Positions 25,440 through 33,159 of a stretch of 47,792 nt of DNA are shown one piece after another (the stretch's first letter is position 1; every line of letters starts with the position of its first letter). The position numbers and the translations under genes were made by a program. The stretch is from Actinomycetota bacterium (GTDB lineage: Bacteria; Actinomycetota; Acidimicrobiia; Acidimicrobiales; MedAcidi-G1). The stretch lies in NCBI GenBank assembly GCA_014381945.1, contig JACNKQ010000034.1, positions 1-47,792 of the forward strand, written 5' to 3'. The notes below the pieces were generated by a model. That model did no database searches and was not told the origin of the DNA. It saw nothing but the letters and a program-made list of their open reading frames with translations.

Positions 25440-25511
25440 CTCGGGGGGAAGGACTTGAACCCTCAACGACTGGACCAGAACCAGCTGTGTTGCCAATTAC
25501 ACCACCCCCGA
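25440..25511 (-). tRNA. tRNA-Gln (anticodon CUG)
   Basis: Minus-strand cloverleaf: acceptor TCGGGGG with CCCCCGA, anticodon arm GCTGG-TTCTGGT-CCAGT with CTG, T-loop TTCAAGT, discriminator G. It sits 119 bases after the gltX stop on the same strand. Confidence 0.93.
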
Positions 25512-25630
25512 AGGTGGGCCCCGGAGGGCGGCATCAGCGTAACGTCACTCACCTTTCGATCGGCTCGCCTTTCGCCCGACGAGCCTCCGCTCCCCGGGCG
25601 CCGCCCCGCTCCGACCTGCTCCGTCCCGGG

Positions 25631-26968
25631 TCAGAGCCTCGCCCGGGCCACGTCGATGCGCCGCAGTACCTCGGAGCGTTCCATGCACTCGGCCATGGTC
25701 TCGAACAGCGGTGGCCCGACCATGCGACCGGTCACCGCCACCCGGACAGGCGCCTGTGCCTTGCCCAGCTTCAGCCCCAGCCCCTCGCCCACCGTGAACA
25801 CGGCCTGCTTGACCGCCTCGGCCTCCCAGGGGCACTCCCCCAGGGCAGCCGCTGCGCCGCCGAGCATCTCGGCGGCCAGGGGTCCGTCGACCATCACCTT
25901 CCGCCACGAATCGGGGTCGTCGACGGGGTCGTCCAGGAACAGGAAGTCGACGAACCGGACCACGTCGCCGAGCGTCCGCAGCTTCTCCTGGACCAGGTCG
26001 ACCATGCGGTCGAATACATCAGGGTCGAAGCGTTCGGGCTCCCATGGTGCCTCCGCCAGCCACGGGCCCGCCCGTTCGATGAAGTCCGACTTGGCGAGCC
26101 CCCGGAGGTGGGTGGCGTTGACGTGCTCAAGCTTGCGCAGGTCGAAGAATGCGGCCGCCTTGTTGACGTCCTCGATCCGGAACAGCTCGACGATCTCACC
26201 GATGGGCCGCACCTCGACATCGTCGGGCGGGCCCCAGCCCAGCAGCGCCAGGTAGTTGACCATCGCCTCCGGTAGGTAGCCCCGGTCCCGGAAATCGCCC
26301 ATCGCCACGTCGTCGCGCCGCTTGGACAGCTTCTGGCGGGACTCGTTGACCAGCAGCGGCAGGTGGGCATAGGCGGGGTGAGGTGCGCCCATGGCGTCGA
26401 GCAGCAGGAGCACCTTGGGCACGCCCGAGAGCAGGTCCTCGCCGCGGATGGCGTGGGTGATGTCCATGTCGGCGTCGTCGACGGCGTTGGCCAACAGGAA
26501 CATCGGCGAACCGTTCGATCGCCAGATGACGAAGTCCTCGAGGTCGGAGGTGTCGAAGGAGACCTCCCCGCGGACGATGTCGTCGAAGGCCACGGTGCGG
26601 CCCTCGGGCATCCGGAAGCGGACGGCCAGCCCGTCGGACAGGGTCGTGCCGGCGACCTCGTTGTTGTCGGCGTCGCAGAGGTAGGCCAGATCCCTAACCA
26701 GCAGGTCCTCGACGACTTCGCGGTGGCGGTCCCGTCGCTCCGACTGGTAGTACGGGCCCTCGTCCCAGTCGAGGCCCAGCCACTCGAGTTCGGCGAGCAG
26801 CGCCTCGGTCAACTCGGGACGGTTGCGCTCGGCATCGGTGTCCTCGATCCGCAGTACGAAGGTGCCGCCGGTCGAGCGGGCGTGCAGCCAGTTGAACAGG
26901 GCCGTGCGGGCACTGCCGACATGGAGGTAGCCGGTGGGAGACGGGGCGAACCTGACTCGGTGCGTCAC
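25631..26968 (-). CDS. gltX: Glutamyl-tRNA synthetase
   Basis: 445 residues, class I synthetase. The HIGH-type motif is PTGYLHVGSA and the KMSKS-type motif is QKLSKRRDDV; ITHAIRGEDLLSG is the usual adenylate-site region. In actinobacteria lacking GlnRS this enzyme normally charges both tRNA-Glu and tRNA-Gln, and both tRNA genes lie directly downstream. I start at GTG 26966-26968, which begins THRVRFAPSPTG, because a TACCCT box ends seven bases upstream and the longer reading adds a low-complexity basic segment reaching the TetR gene. The protein is somewhat short: between YLCDADNN and AVRFRMPEG only about 20 residues replace the roughly 50-residue zinc-binding insert of E. coli GluRS. Confidence 0.95.
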   Translation of the reverse strand: MTHRVRFAPSPTGYLHVGSARTALFNWLHARSTGGTFVLRIEDTDAERNRPELTEALLAELEWLGLDWDEGPYYQSERRDRHREVVEDLLVRDLAYLCDADNNEVAGTTLSDGLAVRFRMPEGRTVAFDDIVRGEVSFDTSDLEDFVIWRSNGSPMFLLANAVDDADMDITHAIRGEDLLSGVPKVLLLLDAMGAPHPAYAHLPLLVNESRQKLSKRRDDVAMGDFRDRGYLPEAMVNYLALLGWGPPDDVEVRPIGEIVELFRIEDVNKAAAFFDLRKLEHVNATHLRGLAKSDFIERAGPWLAEAPWEPERFDPDVFDRMVDLVQEKLRTLGDVVRFVDFLFLDDPVDDPDSWRKVMVDGPLAAEMLGGAAAALGECPWEAEAVKQAVFTVGEGLGLKLGKAQAPVRVAVTGRMVGPPLFETMAECMERSEVLRRIDVARARL

Positions 26969-26975
26969 CGGGCGC

Positions 26976-26981
26976 AGGGTA
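26976..26981 (-). promoter_or_regulatory. -10 box (TACCCT) of gltX
   Basis: TACCCT on the minus strand is seven bases before the GTG start, inside the 37-base gap after the TetR gene. It fits a leaderless start. Confidence 0.4.
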
Positions 26982-27005
26982 GCGGCGGGCGCACGCAGAG
27001 GCAGG

Positions 27006-27674
27006 TCAGCCGATGACGGCGTGACGCAGGATGCCCGCCACCGTCGCGACGAGGGCATCGTGGTCGACGCCCCACCGTTCGAGGCCGGGCCGGTGGTTGG
27101 CCACGTGGGCCAGCATGGCGATGATCACGCCGGCCGCCGCCTTCGGGTCCATGTCGCTGCCGTGCGCCTCGACCAGGTCCATGAGGGAGTTGGTGGCCCC
27201 GTTGAGCAGCCATGTGCGCAGGTCGCGGAAACGGAAGTCGCCCTCCATCGAGGCCAGGTCGAGCACCTTGAGGATCGCCCGGTGGTCGGTCCAGAAGGTG
27301 AGGAACCCGTCGACCACCTCGAGCGCGGCGGCATCGGGGTTGCCGGACCAGTCGCGCTCTGAGATGAGGAGTCTCAGCTCCTCGTGCCATGCCTCGGTCA
27401 GGACCGCTGCCTTGACCAGCACCGCCGCCTCGGCGTCGGGGAAGTACTGGTAGAAGGTGGCCGGCGAGGTGCCGGCGGAGCGGGCGATGTCGATGACCTT
27501 GAGGTCCCGGTAGCCGCATGACTCGAGTTGTTCTGCGGTGGCGTCGAGGAGACGTTGTCGGGTGGCGAGCCCGCGGCGCCCCGGCATGCGGCCGTCGGCG
27601 GCCCGTTCGTCGAGCCCCGCCGCGAGCCCGTCCCTGGGGACGGATTCCGGTTCGTTCGTCGGGTTCTGGCTCAC
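27006..27674 (-). CDS. TetR-family transcriptional regulator
   Basis: 222 residues. The N-terminal HTH (about residues 30-75) reads TRQRLLDATAEQLESCGY and IARSAGTSPATFYQYFPDAE, a strong TetR signature. The ligand domain is helical and unlike any I can name. The start is GTG 27672-27674, six bases after a TAAGGT box. A perfect 15-base palindrome lies directly upstream, so autoregulation is likely. The family III CoA-transferase lies upstream on the same strand and fatty-acid or CoA enzymes surround it, so an acyl-CoA effector is a reasonable inference. Confidence 0.9.
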   Translation of the reverse strand: MSQNPTNEPESVPRDGLAAGLDERAADGRMPGRRGLATRQRLLDATAEQLESCGYRDLKVIDIARSAGTSPATFYQYFPDAEAAVLVKAAVLTEAWHEELRLLISERDWSGNPDAAALEVVDGFLTFWTDHRAILKVLDLASMEGDFRFRDLRTWLLNGATNSLMDLVEAHGSDMDPKAAAGVIIAMLAHVANHRPGLERWGVDHDALVATVAGILRHAVIG

Positions 27675-27680
27675 GTGCCC

Positions 27681-27704
27681 ACCTTAGGCCTGACGGCCCG
27701 TCAG
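27681..27704 (-). promoter_or_regulatory. TetR promoter with operator-like palindrome
   Basis: The -10 box TAAGGT occupies 27681-27686, six bases before the GTG. Immediately upstream lies the perfect palindrome CTGACGG-C-CCGTCAG at 27690-27704, in the spacer between the -10 and the -35 position. The whole element fits in the 38 bases after the CoA-transferase stop, which points to separate, self-repressed transcription of the regulator. Confidence 0.55.
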
Positions 27705-27712
27705 AGCGGGAG

Positions 27713-28930
27713 TCAGGGCAGCATGCGGGCGGTATCGGCCCCGAGGTCAGCCGCCCGTGGAGCGATCAACCTGGCCCGGGGTGGCTCGGCGTGATGCTGC
27801 CCGGTTGGCACTGGATCGCTTCGGGCCATCCACCGGGCAACGCCGGCCAGCGGCACGTCGAGCACCACGCCGGATCCGCTGTCGAGTGCTGCAAGCACGG
27901 CGACCGCCGCCACCAGCCCGGTCGACGGGTCGGCGACGGCGTCGGCCACGAAGGCGAGAGGATCCTCGAGGAACAGGCCTCCCGAGACTGCGGCGTCGTC
28001 GCCGAACGCCACGCCCCCCGCACGGGGGCCTGTCCGCCCGTAGCCGGTGATCGACAACCAGACGGCACCCCGTTCGACCTCCCGGTGTGCGTCGACCCCG
28101 AGTTGGGCGAGCGCCCGGGGCCGGCTGCCCTCGATGACGACGTCGGCGGCGGCCACCAGTCGGGCGAGCGATTCGCGTCCGGGGCGCCTCCGCAGGTCGA
28201 GTACCACCGAGGCCTTTCCGCCGTTGAGCAGGTCGAAGAACTCCCCCGGCCCCCGGCGGGCGGCGTCAGGCCGGCCGGTGGCCTCGACCTTCACCACCCG
28301 ACAGCCCGAGCGTCTGAGGAGGTCGCCGCACAGGGGAGCCGCCCACAAAGAGCCGAGTTCCACGACCAGGGGGACATCCGGGCGCTCGAAGCCGGCACCT
28401 GCGGCGAGGGCGGTGAAGGGTCCGTCGGGTGCCGTCCCGGGTACCCCCAACGGCACGCCCAACAGGTCGGCCCTCTCAGCCAGCCACGCACCGGTGCACC
28501 CGGCGACCGCACGGCGGACGGCACGGTGGTCGTCTATGTCGATCGCCTGCTCCAGCAGTGCCGGCAACGCTGCCACGTCATCGGGTCGGGCCAGGTTCAG
28601 ACACACCGGTCCATCGGCAGCTTCGAGCAGACGGGCGCTACCACCAACCGAGGTCGCCCCCCCACGACCCAGCCCGGCAATGGCTGCACGTTCGCCCAGC
28701 AGCGCCGGCCCGTCCACTGCAAGGCCACCGAGGCGGTGCAGCGCCTCCGCTGCCGCCTCGAGGCCGGTTGCGACCGACCCCGGGACCTGTCGGGGCGGCC
28801 CGTCGGCTGCCCCGGTCAGCGCCATCGCACCCGAGGCGGCCCAGGTGGCTGCAGCACCGTCGACCTGTCCGACAGCCTCGACCAGCGCTCTGCGGAGTAC
28901 CGGAAGGGGCCCGGCGCGATTCGTCGACAT
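27713..28930 (-). CDS. Family III CoA-transferase (CaiB/BaiF-like) with unusual domain order
   Basis: 405 residues. The conserved N-terminal Rossmann segment of the family (VVELGSLWAAPLCGDLLRRS, VVKVEATGRPD, LLNGGKASVVLDLR) appears only at about residue 190, and VWLSITGYGRTGP follows. The catalytic Asp is probably in AVADPSTGLVAAV. The first 190 residues carry pieces that resemble the family's C-terminal half (AWLAERADLLGVPLGVPG). The protein thus looks permuted or partly duplicated. I start at ATG 28928-28930; in-frame codons further upstream would overlap the divergent small gene. It faces a ligase and crotonase operon across 103 bases, and the TetR gene follows. Confidence 0.75.
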   Translation of the reverse strand: MSTNRAGPLPVLRRALVEAVGQVDGAAATWAASGAMALTGAADGPPRQVPGSVATGLEAAAEALHRLGGLAVDGPALLGERAAIAGLGRGGATSVGGSARLLEAADGPVCLNLARPDDVAALPALLEQAIDIDDHRAVRRAVAGCTGAWLAERADLLGVPLGVPGTAPDGPFTALAAGAGFERPDVPLVVELGSLWAAPLCGDLLRRSGCRVVKVEATGRPDAARRGPGEFFDLLNGGKASVVLDLRRRPGRESLARLVAAADVVIEGSRPRALAQLGVDAHREVERGAVWLSITGYGRTGPRAGGVAFGDDAAVSGGLFLEDPLAFVADAVADPSTGLVAAVAVLAALDSGSGVVLDVPLAGVARWMARSDPVPTGQHHAEPPRARLIAPRAADLGADTARMLP

Positions 28931-29033
28931 CGTGGACGAATCGTACGGCAGCGGCGATTCCGGGGCAGGAGTGGCGCGTACGGTGTCCGGTGACCGATCA
29001 TCGGACCCCACCCACCATCTTCGAGGAGCCGTA

Positions 29034-29342
29034 ATGCCCGAACTCACGCCCGGGAGCCGTTGGGCCAGCCAGGTGTGCACCACCGAGGTGATCGTCGTCC
29101 GGGCCCCCGATGGCGACGTCGACCTGGAATGCGGTGCAAGCCCGGTGGTCGCCGCCGGCGGGAGCGGTCCGGACGGCTCTCCCGACGCCGGGGCCGCCGA
29201 TGGCTCGCTGCTCGGCAAGCGCTACGTCGACGGCGACGACACCCTCGAGCTCCTGTGCACCAAGCCCGGCGACGGTTCCCTGGGGGTCGGTGGCACGCTG
29301 CTGGGCCTCAAGGAGGCCAAGCCCCTCCCCGCCTCCGACTGA
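29034..29342 (+). CDS. Conserved-looking small protein with three cysteines
   Basis: 102 residues, no assigned function. ATG 29034 has GAGGAG seven bases upstream. It starts PELTPGSRWASQVCTTEVIV, has DVDLECGASPVV, a variable Gly/Asp/Pro-rich middle, and ends with GKRYVDGDDTLELLCTKPG and LGLKEAKPLPASD. The three Cys (residues 15, 33 and 75) lie in the better-ordered blocks. I have the impression of similar short proteins beside acyl-CoA ligases in other actinobacteria, but I cannot verify this. It ends 40 bases before the acyl-CoA synthetase on the same strand, so co-expression is likely. Confidence 0.7.
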   Translation: MPELTPGSRWASQVCTTEVIVVRAPDGDVDLECGASPVVAAGGSGPDGSPDAGAADGSLLGKRYVDGDDTLELLCTKPGDGSLGVGGTLLGLKEAKPLPASD

Positions 29343-29382
29343 GGGATCGGCCCCCGCCCCCGAGCAGAACAGACAGACTGCC

Positions 29383-30897
29383 GTGAACCTCATGATGCTG
29401 CTCGAGATGGCGGCCGGTGGCTTCGCCGACCGTGTGGCTGTCGGCTCCCGTGCCGACGGCCTGACCTTCGCCGACCTGTTCGGGCGGGCGGCCGCCACCG
29501 CCGACCGGCTCCGTTCCGTCGAGGCCGGGCACCTGGTGCTCGCCGACGTCTCCTCCGAGGCGCTTCCGGCGCTGCTCTTCGGTTCCTCCTGGGCGGGGAT
29601 CCCCTTCGTCCCCCTCAACTACCGGTTGCCAGACGGTGAGCTGCGCATGCTCGCCGGACGGGTATCGCCGGCCCTGGCCGTCGCCCAGCCCGGCACGACC
29701 GGTCGGCTCGACGGGCTCGACGGGCTCGGGGTCGTCGACCGCGACGTCATGTGGAAGGAACTGCAGACCACCCGTTCCGTCGAACCCGACTGGAGGTTCG
29801 AGGGCGAGGACGTGGCCGTGCTGCTGTTCACCAGCGGCACGACGGGGGACCCCAAGGCGGCTGTCCTGCGCCAACGCCACCTGGTCTCCTACATCCTCGG
29901 ATCCGTCGACTTCGGCTCGGCCGGTGAGGAGGAGGCGGCCCTTGTGAGCGTCCCGCCGTACCACGTGGCCGGAATCGCGGCGATCCTCTCGAACGTCTTC
30001 GCCGGACGCCGCCTGCTCCAGCTCCCGACCTTCGAGCCCGGCGCATGGATCGACCTGGTCCGTGCCGAGGGGGTGACCAGCGCCATGGTCGTGCCGACGA
30101 TGCTGGCCCGGATCGTCGAACACCTCGAAGCCGAGGGCCCGGGCTCCCCCGGGCTCCCCACCCTTCGTGCGCTCTCGTACGGGGGAGGCCGCATGCCACA
30201 GCCGGTGATCGAAAAGGCGCTCGACCTGCTCCCCGACACGAGGTTCGTCAACGCCTACGGGCTGACCGAGACCAGTTCGACGGTCGCCCTGCTCGGACCC
30301 GACGAGCACCGGGCAGCGGTCGCCAGCGACGACCCGGACGTGCGGCGGCGCCTTGCGTCCGTGGGCCGGCCGCTCCCGGGCATCGAGGTGTCGATCCGCG
30401 ACGGGGCCGGCGCAGAGGCCCCGGACCGCGAGCCGGGCGACATCTGGCTCCGGGGCGAACAGGTCTCCGGCGAGTACCGGGGGCAGGGCTCGAGGCTCAC
30501 CGCAGAGGGCTGGTTCCCCACCAACGACGGCGGATGGCTGGACGACGAGGGCTTCCTGTTCGTCACCGGCCGCATCGACGACGTCATCGTCAAGGGCGGC
30601 CAGAACATCTCACCGGGCGAGATCGAGGAGGTGCTGTTGCGGCACCCGGCGGTCGCCGACGCTGCCGCCATCGGCCTCCCCGACCGTGAATGGGGCGAGC
30701 GCATCGTCGTGGCGGTGGTCGCGTATGTCAGCGCAGACGTTTCCGCCGATGAACTGTGCGCACTCGTGCGCCATGAGTTGCGTTCGAACCGCACCCCCGA
30801 CCACGTCGAGTTCCTCGAAGGGCTGCCCTACAACGACACCGGCAAACTCCTGCGGCGCGTCCTGCGCGAGCAGTTGGCGCACCTCGGCGACGCCTGA
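29383..30897 (+). CDS. AMP-dependent acyl-CoA synthetase
   Basis: 504 residues of the ANL superfamily. It shows the phosphate loop LLFTSGTTGDPKAAVLRQRH, NAYGLTETSSTV, the hinge TGRIDDVIVKGGQNISPGE and the C-terminal Lys in YNDTGKLLRRVL. The N-terminus is short (LMMLLEMAAGGFADRVAVGS). I take GTG 29383; ATG 29392 is an equally possible start three codons later, and no strong ribosome-binding site separates them. It lies between the small three-Cys protein and a crotonase-like gene on the same strand, suggesting one catabolic operon. The acid substrate is unknown. Confidence 0.88.
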   Translation: MNLMMLLEMAAGGFADRVAVGSRADGLTFADLFGRAAATADRLRSVEAGHLVLADVSSEALPALLFGSSWAGIPFVPLNYRLPDGELRMLAGRVSPALAVAQPGTTGRLDGLDGLGVVDRDVMWKELQTTRSVEPDWRFEGEDVAVLLFTSGTTGDPKAAVLRQRHLVSYILGSVDFGSAGEEEAALVSVPPYHVAGIAAILSNVFAGRRLLQLPTFEPGAWIDLVRAEGVTSAMVVPTMLARIVEHLEAEGPGSPGLPTLRALSYGGGRMPQPVIEKALDLLPDTRFVNAYGLTETSSTVALLGPDEHRAAVASDDPDVRRRLASVGRPLPGIEVSIRDGAGAEAPDREPGDIWLRGEQVSGEYRGQGSRLTAEGWFPTNDGGWLDDEGFLFVTGRIDDVIVKGGQNISPGEIEEVLLRHPAVADAAAIGLPDREWGERIVVAVVAYVSADVSADELCALVRHELRSNRTPDHVEFLEGLPYNDTGKLLRRVLREQLAHLGDA

Positions 30898-30928
30898 CGG
30901 GGCCGTCGGAACAGGCCACACTGTTGTC

Positions 30929-31900
30929 ATGACACCCGTCGTGTGGTCGGCCGATGAGGCCTCCGAGCGGCTTTCGGGTCCGACCGCCGACCTCGACGCC
31001 GGTGCACTCCGGGGCGTGCCGGCGATCGTGGTCGACGATGCCCACCTGTTGTCGGCCGATGCCCTCGACCCGCTCGGGCTGCTCCCGGTGGTGTCGATCG
31101 GGATCGTTGCGCCCGGTGGCGATGCCCCCGGATTCGACGCCGTCGCCGGCGACCCGGCTTCAGCCCTCCTGCTGGCCGAGGCGGTCCACGGTCGGCCGAA
31201 CGCTGCGACCGCCCTCGCCCAGGTGCTGCGGGCCTCCGAGGGGCTGCCGATCGAGGCGGCGCTCCTACTCGAGTCGACCGCCTACGCCACGCTCCAAGCG
31301 GGGCCCGAGTTCGCCGCCTGGCTGTCCGGTCGGGGCCGCCGTGTCCGACCCGACGAGCCGGAACCGCCGGTGCTCGTCGACGACAACGGCGCCCGGGTGC
31401 ACCTCACGCTCAACCGCCCCCGCCTGCGCAACCTGTTCTCGGCGGCCATGCGCGACGCCCTCGTCGAGGCCCTGCGGGGACTCGCCGCAGGCGACGACCG
31501 GCCCATCGTCCTCGACGGGGCCGGTCCGGCGTTCTGCGCCGGTGGCGACACCGCCGAGTTCGGCAGAGTCGACGACCCGGCCACCGCCCATCTCATCCGC
31601 ACGACGGCCAACGCCGCCCCCTGGATGGACCGGCTGGCCGACCGCCTCACGGTTCGGGTGCACGGGGCAGCGGTTGGAGCCGGTGTCGAGCTGGCCACCT
31701 TTGCCCTTCGGGTGGAGGCCAGAGCCGATGCCACATTCTGCCTGCCCGAGGTCTCGATGGGCCTCATCCCCGGGGCCGGTGGGACGGTCAGCGTTCCCCG
31801 CAGGATCGGCCGTCAGCGAACGATGGCCTGGTGCCTCGAAGGTGAGGCGATCGACGCTGCGACGGCGCTCGACTGGGGTCTCATCGACCGGATCGCCTGA
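30929..31900 (+). CDS. Crotonase-family protein with an extra degenerate N-terminal half
   Basis: 323 residues, about 60 longer than a standard enoyl-CoA hydratase. Residues about 150-323 are a normal crotonase: VHLTLNRPRLRNLF, oxyanion hole AFCAGGDTAEF, and CLPEVSMGLIPGAGGT with one catalytic Glu; the second Glu position reads RQRTMAWCL. Residues 1-140 contain short strands and end with SEGLPIEAALLLESTAY and TLQAGPEFAAWL, which resemble the C-terminal helices of another crotonase. A fused, shrunken copy is the likeliest reading. ATG 30929 is six bases after CACACT and 31 bases after the synthetase stop. Confidence 0.8.
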   Translation: MTPVVWSADEASERLSGPTADLDAGALRGVPAIVVDDAHLLSADALDPLGLLPVVSIGIVAPGGDAPGFDAVAGDPASALLLAEAVHGRPNAATALAQVLRASEGLPIEAALLLESTAYATLQAGPEFAAWLSGRGRRVRPDEPEPPVLVDDNGARVHLTLNRPRLRNLFSAAMRDALVEALRGLAAGDDRPIVLDGAGPAFCAGGDTAEFGRVDDPATAHLIRTTANAAPWMDRLADRLTVRVHGAAVGAGVELATFALRVEARADATFCLPEVSMGLIPGAGGTVSVPRRIGRQRTMAWCLEGEAIDAATALDWGLIDRIA

Positions 31901-31924
31901 GGCGAACCAGGCGCAGGCCCGATA

Positions 31925-33076
31925 TCAGAGCCGCTCCAGGATCGTGACGTTGGCCTGGCCGCCGCCCTCGCACATGGTCTGGAGGCCGAAGCGGCCGCCG
32001 GTGCGCTCGAGTTCGTGCAGCAGGGTCGTCATCAGCTTGGCGCCCGTGCAGCCCAACGGATGCCCCAGGGCGATGGCGCCGCCGTTCACGTTGACCTTCC
32101 CGTGTGGCACGTCGTGTTCGCGCATCCAGGCCAGCGGGACGCAGGCGAAGGCCTCGTTGCACTCGAAGAGGTCGAAGTCGTCGATCGACATGCCGGTGCG
32201 TTCCAGCGCATAGGCGGTGGCGGCGATGGGGCCGGTCAGCATGTAGATGGGATCGTCTCCGCGCACGCTGACGTGGTGGATGCGAGCCCTCGGGGTGAGG
32301 CCGTGCTCATCGACCGCCCGCTCCGATGCGATCAACAGCGCCGCAGCACCGTCGCTGATCTGGCTGGCGACCGCAGCGGTGAGCCGCCCACCTTCGACCA
32401 GCGGTGCCAGAGATGCCATTTTCTCTAGGGATGTTCCTCGGCGGGGACCCTCGTCGTGTTCGACACCGGCCATCGGCACGACCTCGGCGTCGAAGCGGCC
32501 CTCGTCGATGGCCGTGACCGCCCGCTGGTGGCTGGCAAGGGCCAGGGCCTCCATGTCCTCGCGGGTGATGTCCCACTTCTGGGCGATCAACTCGGCGCCC
32601 CGGAACTGCGACACCTCCTGTGTGCCGTAGCGGTCGACCCAGCCGGTCGAGCCCGAGAACGGGTCCTCGTGGCCGTAGGGCACCGCCACCTCCATGGCTG
32701 CAGCGATCGGGATCATGCTCATGTTCTGGACACCACCGGCAACGACCAGGTCCTGCACGCCGGCCCAGACGCCCATGGCGGCGAAGCTGACGGCCTGCTG
32801 GCCGGACCCGCACTGGCGGTCGATGGTGGTTCCGGGAACCGCCTCCGGGAGGCCGGCTGCCAGCCAGGCGGTGCGGGCTATGTCGCCGGCCTGCGGGCCG
32901 ATGGTGTCGAGGCAGCCGAACACCACATCCTCGACCGCCATCGGGTCGACGCCGGTGCGTTCAAGCAGGGCGCTGATCACATGGGCGCCGATGTCGGCGG
33001 GGTGGACCTGTGAAAGGCCACCGCCCCTCTTGCCTGTCGGGGTTCGTACGGCATCGACGATGTAGGCCTCGGCCAC
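31925..33076 (-). CDS. Thiolase (acetyl-CoA acetyltransferase family)
   Basis: 383 residues. The nucleophilic Cys lies in DRQCGSGQQAVSF, the His in NGGAIALGHPLGCTGAK (which also carries the second Cys), and NEAFA is present. This is the biosynthetic/degradative thiolase fold that cleaves 3-ketoacyl-CoA or joins acetyl units. The start is GTG 33074-33076 with GAGGAG six bases upstream. The 5' region contains three copies of a 14-base repeat. It follows the acyl-CoA dehydrogenase gene on the same strand after 83 bases, consistent with a beta-oxidation set. Confidence 0.92.
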   Translation of the reverse strand: MAEAYIVDAVRTPTGKRGGGLSQVHPADIGAHVISALLERTGVDPMAVEDVVFGCLDTIGPQAGDIARTAWLAAGLPEAVPGTTIDRQCGSGQQAVSFAAMGVWAGVQDLVVAGGVQNMSMIPIAAAMEVAVPYGHEDPFSGSTGWVDRYGTQEVSQFRGAELIAQKWDITREDMEALALASHQRAVTAIDEGRFDAEVVPMAGVEHDEGPRRGTSLEKMASLAPLVEGGRLTAAVASQISDGAAALLIASERAVDEHGLTPRARIHHVSVRGDDPIYMLTGPIAATAYALERTGMSIDDFDLFECNEAFACVPLAWMREHDVPHGKVNVNGGAIALGHPLGCTGAKLMTTLLHELERTGGRFGLQTMCEGGGQANVTILERL

Positions 33077-33093
33077 GGGTTCTCCTCGGTTCG

Positions 33094-33135
33094 CTCGACT
33101 ACAACGACTCGACTACAACGACTCGACTACAACAA
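33094..33135. repeat. Three 14-bp direct repeats upstream of the thiolase gene
   Basis: CTCGACTACAACGA occurs at 33094-33107 and 33108-33121, and a third copy from 33122 diverges at its last two bases. It lies in the 83-base gap between the acyl-CoA dehydrogenase stop and the thiolase start. The unit is not a multiple of three and is outside coding sequence. It could be a set of operator half-sites spaced about 1.3 helical turns apart, or simple slippage. Confidence 0.9.
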
Positions 33136-33159
33136 TACGCACCCCGGTCGCAGCGGGAA

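Noticed and set aside
26969-27058. Thirty extra N-terminal residues on gltX
   Set aside because: They are low-complexity and basic, overlap the TetR gene, and are absent from the GluRS family, whose N-terminus matches the GTG at 26968.
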